Shown: positions 1 through 10,199, counted from the stretch's first letter. The stretch: DNA of 54,647 bases from Candidatus Parabeggiatoa sp. nov. 2 (GCA_002085445.1 NBMI01000041.1:1-54647), one strand, 5' to 3'. The notes: generated by a model from the sequence alone, not told the origin. Program-made: numbers and translations.

Positions 1-2225
1 GAAGCGACAGTATATCGTATATATCCATCTTGATTCTGCAACGCCAACAGCAGCGCGTCAATCACTTTTGGGCTTGTCTCGCCCAACTGCCCTAAACTTG
101 AAGCAGCAGCGCGTCGCACATACCATTCTTCATCCTGCAACGCCAACAGCAGTGCGTCAATCACTTTTGAGCTTGTTTTGCCCAACTGCCCTAAACTTTT
201 AGCGGCTGCGCTTCGCATCCACATTTTTTTATTCTGCAACACCAACAGCAGTGCGTCAATCACTTTTGGGCTTGTCTCGCCCAATTGCCCTAAACTTTCT
301 GCGGCAACGCGTCGCACATATTTATCTTGATCCTGTAACGCCTTTATGAAAATAGCAATGACAGTCTCACGAGGTAAAGCTTGTTGCTTAAGGATTGTTA
401 AGAGAAAGGATAATTGTGCCTCATAAAAGGGATTATTGATCCATTTTGAAACACGTTGTTCAGCGAATTGAGAAAATGTGGTGGTTAAGGTTCGCGTTTT
501 GGCTGAAATAGCACAATCCGCATAACCTTGCGCGGCTAATTCAAATTCTCGCATTAAATGCCATGCCAATCGTTTTTGCCATTGGAAACGAGGGAGCCAC
601 TTGCCCAAGTTTAACAAGAATAACCACTGGTTTGTCGGCGGCAATAACCAACGACTCGGTGCTTTATAAACATTTAGGATCGTCAGCAGCAAACGTTCCG
701 CTTTTTCAGCATCACCACCACCGCAGGAACCTAAATGTCCAATCACCAATAAATGCACCTCTCGCCACCACGCTTGATGCAAATGTGCCATCACCCTGTC
801 AATATAAATCGGATCAGGTAGGGCAGCAATATGGCGAGCGGCAAGGTATTCTTGAAAAGTACGGTGGGTGAATTCTAATGTGCCATCACCACGCCCTTGT
901 AATAAACCACTGCGATCCCGAATCGCTTTGATAAAATCACGGGCTTCTTGTTCAATTGGTTTATTGCTAGACGCTAAGCCACTCTTTTTCCTCAACCGTT
1001 CTAAGGCGTGAGCCAGTTGTTTAACGACAGCCTCTTCTGGCATGGCTAATTGTTCGTGGTGTTCATGAAACCAATACGCCACCGGCATCAACAATTCTAA
1101 TTTAGTCTGCCAATCAAAACCGCCAATTAAACCCGATTCTTTAATAAGCTTATTGCGTTCCCAAGTATCTAATAAAGCTTCGCAGCATTTGAAGTACAAT
1201 TCCACTCGGCGATTAGGTAAGACGCGATTATTGCGATAAATAATCGCGATGATGGTACACAACAATGGATTTTGAGCAATTTCAGTCACGCGCTGATTGG
1301 CTTGGATAGCACTGATCAAGGCATGGGCTTCGTCTTGATAGTCAAACTCATAAGCGGTTTCATACCAATGTCGGATAAACTCGGCAACCTCATCGACTGT
1401 AAACGCTTGTATTTCAGTGCGTTGAAATTGGGCACTCAGAGACACATCCCGAAAACCATGCGGGCGTGTCGTTAACAAACAACGAACCTTGGCAAACGTT
1501 TGGTTTTGGACAAAGGCGGCTAAGGCTTCCAAAAAACGTTGCCGAACATTTTGAGTGGCGATTTCATCCAAGCCATCAATTAATAACAGACAAGGCTTGT
1601 GAGCCAACGTCTCAGACATCCATTGTTCAGAAACGCCCTCAAACTGTTTGTCCTTACCAACATAACTGGTAATCACTTCAGCGAGATCAAAAGTAGCCGG
1701 ATCATCTATCAGCTCTTTAAAGCGCGGATAAAAACGCCGCAACTCGATGACTATCGGTATAGCGGCTTCGGTAAAATAGGCCCCTAACCGATCCGGCTCA
1801 GCTTGTTGTTGATTCGCAAAAATCACGGCTAACCAACGTAATAATGTGGTTTTACCACTGCCGGGCGCACCAGTAATGAGTAAACGTGGGTATTTTTGTA
1901 AGGCGCTGGCAAGGGCAATAGGCTCGGGAGAACGTTCTGCCAACTGTTCACGTTCCCATTGGTGGCGCAGAAAGTCTTCGTCTTCCAAAGCTGAAGCTTT
2001 GGACTTCAGTGCCAAAGCTGAAGCTTTGGAGTCCTCCAATGCCAAAGCAGAAACTTTGGACTCCAATGCCAAAGCAGAAACTTTGGACTCCAGTGTTAAT
2101 TTGATAAAGATTTTATCTAATGGAATGTCGTTCAAACGCGGATCACGTTCAGGCAATCCCGTCAACGGGATGCGGTTATAAATTTTTACCACTTGTTGGC
2201 GATAGATTTGTTCGATGTGAGTCAT
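1..2225 (-). CDS. NACHT-HEAT repeat NTPase (3' end beyond window)
   Basis: Reading the minus strand from ATG at 2223-2225 gives about 741 codons open to the window edge, so the C-terminus is missing. A NACHT module follows an unusual repeat-coded insert. Walker A is TGAPGSGKTTLLRWLA and Walker B is PCLLLIDGLDEIA. After a helical middle region the last ~110 residues are near-identical HEAT-like repeats of about 31 residues, each containing a SLGQLG element. NACHT-HEAT STAND NTPases couple ligand sensing by repeats to oligomerisation, and some bacterial ones act against phages; that role here is inference. The start is supported by a weak AGAGA about 9 bases upstream. Residues after about 45 are encoded by a dispersed DNA repeat. 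Confident on domain class, not on function. Confidence 0.88.
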   Translation of the reverse strand, partial: MTHIEQIYRQQVVKIYNRIPLTGLPERDPRLNDIPLDKIFIKLTLESKVSALALESKVSALALEDSKASALALKSKASALEDEDFLRHQWEREQLAERSPEPIALASALQKYPRLLITGAPGSGKTTLLRWLAVIFANQQQAEPDRLGAYFTEAAIPIVIELRRFYPRFKELIDDPATFDLAEVITSYVGKDKQFEGVSEQWMSETLAHKPCLLLIDGLDEIATQNVRQRFLEALAAFVQNQTFAKVRCLLTTRPHGFRDVSLSAQFQRTEIQAFTVDEVAEFIRHWYETAYEFDYQDEAHALISAIQANQRVTEIAQNPLLCTIIAIIYRNNRVLPNRRVELYFKCCEALLDTWERNKLIKESGLIGGFDWQTKLELLMPVAYWFHEHHEQLAMPEEAVVKQLAHALERLRKKSGLASSNKPIEQEARDFIKAIRDRSGLLQGRGDGTLEFTHRTFQEYLAARHIAALPDPIYIDRVMAHLHQAWWREVHLLVIGHLGSCGGGDAEKAERLLLTILNVYKAPSRWLLPPTNQWLFLLNLGKWLPRFQWQKRLAWHLMREFELAAQGYADCAISAKTRTLTTTFSQFAEQRVSKWINNPFYEAQLSFLLTILKQQALPRETVIAIFIKALQDQDKYVRRVAAESLGQLGETSPKVIDALLLVLQNKKMWMRSAAAKSLGQLGKTSSKVIDALLLALQDEEWYVRRAAASSLGQLGETSPKVIDALLLALQNQDGYIRYTVA
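1984..2095. repeat. dispersed 'aagctttggactcc' repeat inside the NACHT gene
   Basis: Four tandem units containing CCAAAGC(T/A)GAA(G/A)CTTTGG lie in frame in the NACHT gene and encode a run rich in Ser, Ala, Leu and Lys just before the NTPase domain. The same palindromic unit occurs between genes at 3226-3275 and 19132-19176. Confidence 0.85.
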
Positions 2226-2583
2226 TTTTCAGTTCTCTAAAATGGGTAATGGGTAATCGAATTATCAATAACTACAAGGATTGTATATAAGAAAGGATTT
2301 ATAAGAAAATATTTTATCATTCCCACGCGGAGTGCTCATCCTTAGACATAAGTTTTTAAATACTTGATTTTATTGATTTTAAAGGGTAGGGCCCACGTAA
2401 GAGATTCATTAAAAATCAATGCTTTTTTATCCGTTTATTTCGAGTATCCGTTGTACTGATCAGGAATGCACCCGGTATCCAATAGACTTATGTATAACAA
2501 TGAGCGCCGAATGTGGAAACAATCCGTTTTTATAAATCTAAGAAAGGATTTCCTCATTCCCACGCCGAGTGTGGAAGCAATCC
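2226..2583. other. intergenic, no gene seen
   Basis: Between the NACHT start and the tandem array. It contains single copies of the CTACAAGGATTGTATATAAG repeat (2275 region) and one degenerate 'cgtttatttcg' repeat. No coding potential was recognised. Confidence 0.6.
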
Positions 2584-2800
2584 GTTTTTAGAAATCCCTT
2601 CTTATACACAATCCTTGTTGGTTTTAGAAATCCCTTCTTATACACAATCCTTGTTGGTTTTAGAAATCCTTTCTTATATACAATCCTTGTTGGTTTTAGA
2701 AATCCCTTCTTATACACAATCCTTGTTGGTTTTAGAAATCCCTTCTTATACACAATCCTTGTTGGTTTTAGAAATCCCTTCTTATATACAATCCTTGTAG
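2584..2800. repeat. tandem array, six ~36-bp units
   Basis: Six nearly identical 36-bp units run head to tail. Each contains AAATCCCTTCTTATACACAA and ends with TCCTTGTT. Units differ at one or two bases and there are no spacers, so this is not a CRISPR. The unit is a reversed copy of the dispersed CTACAAGGATTGTATATAAG element seen throughout the window. ORFs crossing it in three frames are artefacts of the repeat. Confidence 0.9.
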
Positions 2801-2854
2801 TTATTGCCAAATTTTTTGTAGGTATTTTGTTGCTTAACTTAATGGCATAGTCCT

Positions 2855-2940
2855 CTCGTCGGGATCGTCGGGATCGTCGGGTGGTTCATCGGGTTCGTCG
2901 GATTCGTCGGGTTCGTCGGATTCGTCGGATTCGTCAGGAC
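2855..2940. repeat. 9-bp TTCGTCGG(A/G) microsatellite
   Basis: Imperfect 9-bp tandem repeat of the TTCGTCGGA/TTCGTCGGG type, roughly ten units. The reverse strand reads as a Pro-Thr-Asn repeat without a plausible gene around it. Confidence 0.85.
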
Positions 2941-3149
2941 TCGACATGAGAGCTTTGAGTTAAATAACAAACGCGCAAATTGTGCCAGTGCTAAGTAAAG
3001 TAATGCCAACGGTAATGCCAACGATAATGCCTGCCATGAGACGGAGCACGCTTAGTCGCGGATGTTAAGTGATTGATTTTTTAAATTTCGACAGAAGGTT
3101 GTCATTTCGTGTATATCCCAGTTGTCCTTTTAGAAGTTTTTAATATCAA

Positions 3150-3290
3150 GGGCCATCAATTAAATCAACTGAATCAATTCGCCAACCTGGCCCCCAAACC
3201 AAAAGGTTTTAGACACTGGCATGTAAGCTTTGGAGTCCAGTGCCAGTGCCAAAGCTGAAGCTTTGGACTCCAGTGCCAGTGCAACTGACT
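3150..3290. repeat. gggccatcaa/tggccc stem-loop and aagctttgg repeat
   Basis: Holds a copy of the GGGCCATCAA...CTGGCCC inverted repeat also found near 17440-17480 and 24165-24330. It is followed by two units of the AAGCTTTGGACTCC repeat that also sits inside the NACHT gene. Confidence 0.75.
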
Positions 3291-3339
3291 CTAATCGCCC
3301 TAGATAGCATCCGTTTGTTTAGTCCCCAAATCCGTTGAA

Positions 3340-4092
3340 TAAGATAAATGTACCTTGAAACTGAGTACAACGAATTACGCGGATAAAGGAATTTTTTCGT
3401 TCGTGTCATTGACTGAATCGGTTGAATTAAAAGAGTGGTTGTACGCGGTTGAATAAATTTATTGTACCTTGAAACTGAGTACAACGAATTACGCGGATAA
3501 ACGAATTTTTTCGTTCGTGCCATTAAGTGAATCGGCTGTATTAAAGAATAATTGTACACGGTTGAATAAGATAAAAGATAAGATAAAAATGTACCTTGAA
3601 ACCTAATCAACCTCAAAATCAATTCGTTTATCCGCGTAATTTAAGTGAATCGGTTGTATTAAAGAATAATTGTACACGGTTGAATAAGATAAAAGATAAA
3701 AGTACCTTGAAACCTAATAAACCTCAAAATCAATTCCTTTATCCGCGTAATTCGCTGTACTTTTCTGTCGTGTCATTAAGTGAATCGGTTGTATTAAAGA
3801 ATAATTGTACACGGTTGAATAAGATAAAAGATAAGATAAAAATGTACCTTGAAACCTAATCAACCTCAAAATCAATTCGTTTATCCGCGTAATAATAAAC
3901 CTCAAAATCAATTCGTTTATCCGCGTAATTCGCTGTACTTTTCTGTCGTGCCATTAAGTGAATCGGTTGTCTTAAAGAATAATTCTACACGGTTGAATAA
4001 GATAAAAGATAACATAAAAATGTACCTTGAAACCTAATAAACCTCAAAATCAATTCGTTTATCCGCGTAATTCGCTGTACTTTTCTGTCGTG
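3340..4092. repeat. array of ~115-bp composite repeats
   Basis: About six imperfect copies of a unit of roughly 110-125 bp. Each combines a 'taccttgaaac' start, the ACGAATTACGCGGATAAACG element, and a 'gaatcggttgtattaaagaataa' and 'tacacggttgaataagat' tail. Units are in both orientations. The array runs into the 3' end of the truncated AAA gene at 4092. No gene is supported inside it. Confidence 0.85.
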
Positions 4093-4618
4093 TCGCACGT
4101 ATCCCGATCAAAGCCAAGCCATGTAACAGATCATCCTTCTCGGCAGATGATTTGTCCGATTGGTTCAGACGATTGAGGTAAATAGTGCGAAAAACACTGA
4201 CTAGCCCACCGATAACCCGTTCTGGGAGGGCATCAAAGTCATCCAAAATCAAAATCAAGGGCTTACTGAGGCTACCTTGTTTAAACAACATATAAAAGTC
4301 TGCTAACGTGTTGATGGTTTTATTCTCTAAGCCCAAATTTTCCATCAAGTCTTGGGCAATGGCTTGAACCGCACGATTGACATCAGTCACACTACAAAGA
4401 TGTTGCAACGGGAGGATAACCACATCAAATTGTGTCTCTTGCTGAAGCATGATCCAAGTTTTGCCCGTTTGAGGCGGCGCCCAGACACTAATGTAATGGC
4501 CCCCGTTGTCGGGATTATCGCCCAACAAGTGTTGATAAACAAAGTTGACCAATTCTTGGCGAGGAACGTAATAATGGAGTTCCTGATCAATTGGGCCATA
4601 AGATGAAAATTTTCGCAT
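4034..4618 (-). pseudogene. AAA-like P-loop ATPase, C-terminus replaced by repeat
   Basis: The start of an AAA-like ATPase of the kind frequent in Beggiatoaceae. Residues 1-174 look genuine, with a Walker A-like APPQTGKT around residue 50 and Walker B LILILDDFDAL around 125. The frame then runs into the dispersed repeat at about 4092, and the final ~20 residues are repeat-encoded, ending at a stop in the repeat. Relatives are usually two to three times longer, so helical and C-terminal parts are missing. It lies 143 bp downstream of the 4762-5475 gene on the same strand, the gap holding two CTACAAGGATT-type repeats. Probably non-functional. Confidence 0.75.
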
Positions 4619-4761
4619 GTTGAAAACTCCTATAACAACAAGGATTGTATATAAGAAAGGATTAAAACCAATAACTACAAGGATTCTATATAAGAAAGGA
4701 TTAAAAAGCCATTTAACGGATTTAAAGATTAACAGGATTAGAATATGAGGGTTAATCCTGT

Positions 4762-5475
4762 CTATCCCTTAATCGTCTGAATCAGAATTAAAAGAATTTT
4801 AGAATTAACCGAATTCAAAATAAAACCCCAAAATCCATTCTGAAAATTCTCGAATTCTGAAAATTCTGATTCAGACATTTTACAATTAACCGAATTCAAA
4901 ATAAAATTCTCCGTCAAATGAATCACATCTTGCTGACGACTGACACAATGCAAATCAGCCAAATCTTTCAAAACCTCATCCAGTTCGTCAGTGCTAAAAC
5001 TGAACTTCAACTTGTCTTGTTGTACTCGGGCTTGTAATTCTGGCAACGGAATTTCCAACTGCAACTCAGCACCAGATAACTGATGCAATACGAGTAAAAC
5101 CCAGGCATGTTCCGGTTTCAATTTAACCGTTTTCAAATCAATGGCAAACTGAATTAAGTACAAAGCCGTTTCCACTTTCATCTGCCAATCGTGGATGATA
5201 AAATCACTAACTACGGGGAAGTCAAGGGCTTCTCCTAAACTGTTTTGGGCATCTTGAATTAACGGTTTCAAGTTAATCTGCATATTCGGCACCAGTTTAG
5301 CAGTTCTCGCGGCAGTAACAACGCCCGCTTGACGCTCAAGCGTCACCGCGTTTGCCTGATCGCTACCATATTCCTCCATAAAATCTTCAATAGCCGCCAG
5401 GGACTCAACCGCTCGTCGCCCATCTTTAAAAGCAAACTGTCCAAAGTCATGATAAAGTTCTAATGGAAATAGCAT
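4762..5475 (-). CDS. hypothetical protein, repeat-extended C-terminus
   Basis: I do not recognise the family. Start chosen at ATG 5473-5475 (MLFPLELYHD) because GGAGAG lies 7-12 bases upstream; the longer frame has no such site. The 237-residue product is mostly helical and acidic with no membrane segment or catalytic motif. The last ~45 residues contain the phrase FILNSVN twice, encoded by a duplicated AT-rich direct repeat (about 4801-4827 and 4882-4910), so the original C-terminus probably ended near VIHLTENFILN. It sits upstream of the truncated AAA ATPase on the same strand and may have been its partner. Confidence 0.6.
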   Translation of the reverse strand: MLFPLELYHDFGQFAFKDGRRAVESLAAIEDFMEEYGSDQANAVTLERQAGVVTAARTAKLVPNMQINLKPLIQDAQNSLGEALDFPVVSDFIIHDWQMKVETALYLIQFAIDLKTVKLKPEHAWVLLVLHQLSGAELQLEIPLPELQARVQQDKLKFSFSTDELDEVLKDLADLHCVSRQQDVIHLTENFILNSVNCKMSESEFSEFENFQNGFWGFILNSVNSKILLILIQTIKG

Positions 5476-5656
5476 TTTTTCTCTCCAAAAAGTGTAGTAA
5501 ACTGTATAACAATTCTCCTGCTGTGCAAATCTCTTATACTTTACACTGTCACAATTTGCGCTTGTCATTTCTCGGCTCTGGTAAATCTTATTGGGTGGAA
5601 GACGATTTCTCCTTTAGTCGAAATGACAAAAGCTCAAATTATGGCGGTGCTTAGTA

Positions 5657-5756
5657 TCAGTAGTTGAGAATGGCTCCTTCAACGCGAACGCTCGCTGCCG
5701 ACAAACCGGCCCACTAAACGCGATCAATTATTTTTAGCATCATTCTCAACTACTGA
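5657..5756. mobile_element. 100-bp MITE with 16-bp perfect terminal inverted repeats
   Basis: TCAGTAGTTGAGAATG at 5657-5672 is mirrored exactly by CATTCTCAACTACTGA at 5741-5756. GTA flanks both ends and could be a 3-bp target duplication. The inside is non-coding. It lies between two divergent genes (5475 leftward, 5845 rightward). Confidence 0.75.
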
Positions 5757-5844
5757 GTATATCTCTTGAGGTACTTGCAAAACGCCAAAATCCTTGCCTC
5801 CAATATTGGGGCACTCTTGATATCTTATCGTTAAAGGTGAAAAA

Positions 5845-6972
5845 ATGAGCGAATATCAATATTACGAATTTCAGGCGATTGATAAACCATTAACCGCTGC
5901 TGAGCAACGCAAAATCAATGCATTATCGAGTCGAGTTGAACTGACTTCCACCACTGCTAAGTTTGTTTACAGCTACCGTGATTTTCCTGCCAATGCCGAA
6001 GAAATTTTAGCACAACACTTTGATGCCATGCTCTACATGGCTAACTGGGGTACGCGACAACTGATGTTTCGATTTCCTCGCTCTGTTATTAAGGTTGAAA
6101 CACTCACACCTTACTGTGTACTTGACATGATTTCTACCAATGTCACAAAAACCCACATTATTTTGGATATTGATTTTTCCGAAGTAGACGCGGGCAGTTG
6201 GATAGAAGGGGAAGGTTGGTTACCTTCTATGGTGTCGTTACGTCGAGACCTATTACGCGGCGATTTACGAGTTCTTTATTTGGCTTGGCTAAAAGCCAGC
6301 GTCGAGTATGGTGGAAATGAAGATGAAGACCAACTCGAACCTCCAATTCCTGACAATCTCCAAACTCTCTCAGCGCCACTCAAGAGTTTTGTGGAATTAT
6401 TTGAAATTGATCCACACTTGATCAAAACCGCTGCAACCGCCAGCAAACCCGCTAAAGAGACTGACACCTTCATGACGGAGCCTGAAAAATGGATAGACAA
6501 ATTACCGTTAGCAGAACGCAACCAATTTCTGGTGCGACTTGCCAAAGGTGAACCCAATGTCGATATTCAATTACTTAACAGGCTTCGTGAATTAGCTTAT
6601 CCTCAATTTCCTCAGCCCTCCGTTTCTGCACCTCGTCGTGGTGTGGCTGAGTTAGAAAAATCGGCCCGAGAAGAATTTGAAACGGAACAGGAACGACAAC
6701 GCCAAGCCGCCGAAGCTGCCAAAATCAAAGAACTTGACGCGTTGAAGCACAAAGCGCCCCAAATATGGAAAGAAATCACCGCGTTGATTGAACGTAAACA
6801 ATCCAAACCTTATGACGAAGCCGTTACGTTATTAGTTAAACTACGTGAACTTGCCGAATATATGGGCAAACTGGATGAATTCAACACCCGCCTAGACAAA
6901 CTTCATCAACAATATACACGGCGCCCTGGTTTGTTAAATAGATTGCGTCAGGCAAAACTTATTACTACCTAA
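5845..6972 (+). CDS. conserved-looking hypothetical protein, 375 aa
   Basis: No family assigned. ATG at 5845 is preceded by AAAGGTG about 5 bases upstream. The N-terminal ~200 residues look globular. Residues 200-270 are linker-like, and the last ~110 residues (from about VAELEKSAREE) are charged, helical and probably coiled coil, ending in a basic tail. No signal peptide, membrane segment or recognisable catalytic motif. It is the only plus-strand gene in the first 28 kb and stands alone, with a MITE upstream and 1.3 kb of repeats downstream. Confidence 0.75.
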   Translation: MSEYQYYEFQAIDKPLTAAEQRKINALSSRVELTSTTAKFVYSYRDFPANAEEILAQHFDAMLYMANWGTRQLMFRFPRSVIKVETLTPYCVLDMISTNVTKTHIILDIDFSEVDAGSWIEGEGWLPSMVSLRRDLLRGDLRVLYLAWLKASVEYGGNEDEDQLEPPIPDNLQTLSAPLKSFVELFEIDPHLIKTAATASKPAKETDTFMTEPEKWIDKLPLAERNQFLVRLAKGEPNVDIQLLNRLRELAYPQFPQPSVSAPRRGVAELEKSAREEFETEQERQRQAAEAAKIKELDALKHKAPQIWKEITALIERKQSKPYDEAVTLLVKLRELAEYMGKLDEFNTRLDKLHQQYTRRPGLLNRLRQAKLITT

Positions 6973-8257
6973 AGACTACTGATGAGTAAGTACAACGGAT
7001 GACGTGGATAAACGGATTTTCGTGTCATTGACTGAATCGGTTGTATTAAAGAATAAATGTACACGGTTGAACAAGATAAATGTACCTTGAAAGTGAGTAC
7101 AACGGATGACGGGTCGATAAACGGATTTTTTCGTTCGCGTAAGTGAATCGGTTGTCTTAAAAGGGTGTACTAACTAGAATTTACAGAATTTTAGAATTAA
7201 CAGAATAAAAAGTGTTTTAACCGGATTAACCTGCTTAGAATCCGAAGATTAATCCTGTCCATCCCATAACATAATCCGTTAAATCCTGTTAAAAAAAGAT
7301 TAATCCTGTCTATCCCTTAATCCGTTAAATCCTGTTCAAACCACTCCAAACTCTCCGACTGTGCAATGCCTTCAAGGATAGCGGTCATAATCGGAAGATG
7401 AAAATTTCCGCATCGTTAAAACGCCTATAACTACAAGCTTAATACCGGAAAAAAATTTAAGCGGCACTCATTGTTTTTATGTCATGTCTCAGTAAAATAT
7501 TTTAGATAAAACTTATCAGTTTACTGACTTTTGTCCGGTGCCGAGATACCCAAGGACAAATCCCTGCTTATACTCAATCCTTGTAGATATTTGGACTCAT
7601 TTTAACCACTAATTTTGTATGGCTATTGGCACTGGTTTGAGGGCCATAAAACCATTTTTAATATTCAAACTTTGCACCAGACAACTTATCAATTTACTGA
7701 CTGACTTTTGTCCAAGCAGAATCCGTTTGTGAACGTAGGAACGAGCACATACCAATATGAGGGTAGCGATTATATTTTAAATGGATTATTGTGCAACAGT
7801 TCTGTTGCATTGAATCGGAAAATTTCACCTTGAAACTGAGTACAACGAATTACGCGGATAAACGAATTTTTTCGTTCGTGTTATTAAGTGAATCGGTTGT
7901 ATTAAAGAATAAATGTACACGGTTGAATAATTGAAACTGAGTACAACGAATTACGCGGATAAACGAATTTTTTCGTTCGTGTTATTAAGTGAATCGGTTG
8001 TATTAAAGAATAAATGTACACGGTTGAATAATGAATCGGTTGTATTAAAGAATAAATGTACACGGTTGAATAAGATCAAAATACCTTGAAACCTAATAAA
8101 CCTCAAATAAACCTCAAAATAAATTCGTTTATCCGCGTAATTCGTTGTACTTAATACTCAATTCGTTTATCCGCGTAATTCGTTGTACTCATATCCACGT
8201 AATTCGTTGTACTCATATCCGCGTAATTCGTTGTACTCTCTTTTCAATCATTAAATG
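6973..8257. repeat. 1.3-kb repeat-filled intergenic region
   Basis: No gene is supported. The region holds many copies of the ACGAATTACGCGGATAAACG element in both orientations. It includes two near-identical ~105-bp direct copies at about 7828-7935 and 7930-8032, a run of short reversed units at 8120-8240, a CTACAAGGATT-type half (about 7560-7590) and a 'tttatggccctcaaaccagtg' repeat near 7625-7665. Confidence 0.8.
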
Positions 8258-9145
8258 TTACATTTCAAGTGTAGAATCCTCTCTCATAAAAAAACGTGGT
8301 AATTGGAAAAAGGATGTCTGAGCTTGAGTGTATCCTTGCATGACGGTACAGGCATAATCAAAACCGACTTTTTTAACCGCATCACTGATGTGCCGACTAT
8401 ATTGCCCATCAGGATAACAAAAAGAGTTATTTCTTGACGCACCTGTCAATTTTTCCACTAAATGGTAACTTTCTATTAATTCTCTCTGTAATTCAGGTTC
8501 CGACAAATAAGTTAATCTTTGATGACTGGCCCCATGCCCACCAATTTCGTGTCCCAGTCCTGCGAGTTGAATAAGCTCGGATTGAGATAAATAGAATTGT
8601 TGTGGCGTAGGTATAGTGGCAACTTGTAACGTTTCCGTCAGTTGTTGCAACAGAGCATTGCGTTGATAAAGTGTGGCCTGTTGTAAATATTCCTTCACCG
8701 GGCCTTTTACCCACCAAACAAGGTTGTCATCAATATCCACCGGGTTCTGATCCAATAAACCTTCTAAACGAATACCATGACGCTGTTGCGCTCGGTGCAA
8801 TAACGCATAGTAATGGTCGATAAAGATCAGTGAAGTAGTATGCGCCTCTCCTAGATGACGAGCCACCGGAAATAACGTCAATGGATAATCACTAATATGG
8901 TGTTCTAAAACATCTCGATATCCATCATCAAAGGTGATGGCACAAAGTGGGGTTGTTTGGGATGGAACACGGTGTAATAGTGCCATGCCCTGACTTAAAG
9001 TGACAAATTTTACCCGCTTTGATAATCGTTGAATTTGAGTATGGAATACTTTTGGTGTGACAGCGGTACCACGAGTAAAATAGCAAGCCGTATCTGGATT
9101 CTGCTCACAAACTCGGTGATACATTAGAATGATTAGTTTATTCAT
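8258..9145 (-). CDS. polysaccharide deacetylase (NodB/CE4 family)
   Basis: CE4 deacetylase removing N- or O-acetyl groups from a polysaccharide. The metal-binding motifs are present in order: TFDDGY near residue 75, GGHGASH near 200 and a CYPDGQYS motif near 245. MYHRV at the N-terminus is typical of the family. The start at 9143-9145 overlaps the upstream stop codon in an ATGA arrangement, so translation is probably coupled to the 9142-10188 gene. No signal peptide was seen, consistent with a cytoplasmic or polysaccharide-assembly role. Family call is solid; substrate unknown. Confidence 0.9.
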   Translation of the reverse strand: MNKLIILMYHRVCEQNPDTACYFTRGTAVTPKVFHTQIQRLSKRVKFVTLSQGMALLHRVPSQTTPLCAITFDDGYRDVLEHHISDYPLTLFPVARHLGEAHTTSLIFIDHYYALLHRAQQRHGIRLEGLLDQNPVDIDDNLVWWVKGPVKEYLQQATLYQRNALLQQLTETLQVATIPTPQQFYLSQSELIQLAGLGHEIGGHGASHQRLTYLSEPELQRELIESYHLVEKLTGASRNNSFCYPDGQYSRHISDAVKKVGFDYACTVMQGYTQAQTSFFQLPRFFMREDSTLEM

Positions 9146-10188
9146 AACCAAGGCAATAATGTGAAAATCTTGGGTTGCGGAGAGACTCCTTGCAGATTTA
9201 CTTTAGCACAAAGACTTAAATCTTGCCGTCGAATCAGGAGAATGGCCGTTTCAGTTGGCCCTGTTGCTCTGTCGCACCAACGGACAATCTTACGTTCATT
9301 AATGCGGGTGAATGCGACGATAAAATAGTCCGCCGTCACCAATAAACCGCGACACCAACCACTATGCCCAAAACGATCAAATAATTCTATTTGCATTAAG
9401 CGTTTATTGGTAACGCCCGTTGCCTCCACAGCATAAGCCAACAAATAACCATTCGTCGTTGTCAGCCAAAAACATCCTTCTTGAATAAAGCCATCATGAG
9501 GATAACCGGGTAAATCATCAATCACGATACGCCAATTCCGTAAGTCTTGAACACAGCGATCACGAAAGCGAGTAACGAGCAACTGTTGCCCAAAGAAACT
9601 CAAATGATTAGGGTGAATGCAATCCCTAACACGACGGCGATGAAAAGGAAGCTGGGTTTCAACCGGAGTTTGGTAATAGGCATCGGTTGATGAAACGGGC
9701 GCATCGGGGTGCTTAGGTAAAGCGTATTTCCAACCAAGCTGTTGAATTGCCAAGCAATCTTCTTGGCTGTGCGGAGATGTTTCTTGTCGTTTCCGCCCTA
9801 ACCAAGCCGGAATCAAATCATAGCCTCCCAGATAACAACCATCCATCAGATAACAGTCAATGCGATCTAAGCCAGTATTAACGATATACAAGTGTTCGCC
9901 GGCGATGGCGAGATGATGTAAATCATTCATATCGGGGCGATGCAAAATATCGGTGACACACCAAAGGTTTGGATTGACGCGAAACACGGCCGCGTAGCCA
10001 CACACCAATAAATCCGAAGTGCCAGGCTTGCCTGTCCAAGCGGCGCCAGTAAAACCCTTACCATACACTTGCAAATGAGAAGGTGGCAGATAATCTAGCA
10101 CAACTTCCCAAGTTTCTTGTAATAAATCAACAAACACCAATTGCCCATATTCCCGGCTAAAATCACCTAACGTGACTAATATTTTCAT
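9142..10188 (-). CDS. hypothetical beta-propeller-like protein
   Basis: 348 residues, no signal peptide. The repeated short strand patterns (HLAIAGEHLYIVNTG, HLSFFGQQLLVTRF, CFWLTTTNGYLLAY, LLVTADYFIVAF) suggest a beta-propeller like those in TIGR03032/DUF4915-type proteins; this is inference. It overlaps the deacetylase start by 4 bp (ATGA), making a two-gene unit probably concerned with a glycan or sugar-containing product. ATG at 10186-10188 begins MKILVTLGDFS. Confidence 0.65.
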   Translation of the reverse strand: MKILVTLGDFSREYGQLVFVDLLQETWEVVLDYLPPSHLQVYGKGFTGAAWTGKPGTSDLLVCGYAAVFRVNPNLWCVTDILHRPDMNDLHHLAIAGEHLYIVNTGLDRIDCYLMDGCYLGGYDLIPAWLGRKRQETSPHSQEDCLAIQQLGWKYALPKHPDAPVSSTDAYYQTPVETQLPFHRRRVRDCIHPNHLSFFGQQLLVTRFRDRCVQDLRNWRIVIDDLPGYPHDGFIQEGCFWLTTTNGYLLAYAVEATGVTNKRLMQIELFDRFGHSGWCRGLLVTADYFIVAFTRINERKIVRWCDRATGPTETAILLIRRQDLSLCAKVNLQGVSPQPKIFTLLPWL

Positions 10189-10199
10189 GATGGCCTCGC

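Noticed and set aside
2584..2800. Possible CRISPR array
   Set aside because: Units are contiguous with no unique spacers, and no cas genes are seen.
2513..2850. ORFs of 90-95 codons on both strands with perfect peptide repeats
   Set aside because: They are translations of a 36-bp tandem DNA repeat open in several frames, without a ribosome site or conserved domain.
3209..4037. Several 60-140 codon ORFs on both strands
   Set aside because: All are translations of the composite repeat array and contain the same repeat-derived peptides.
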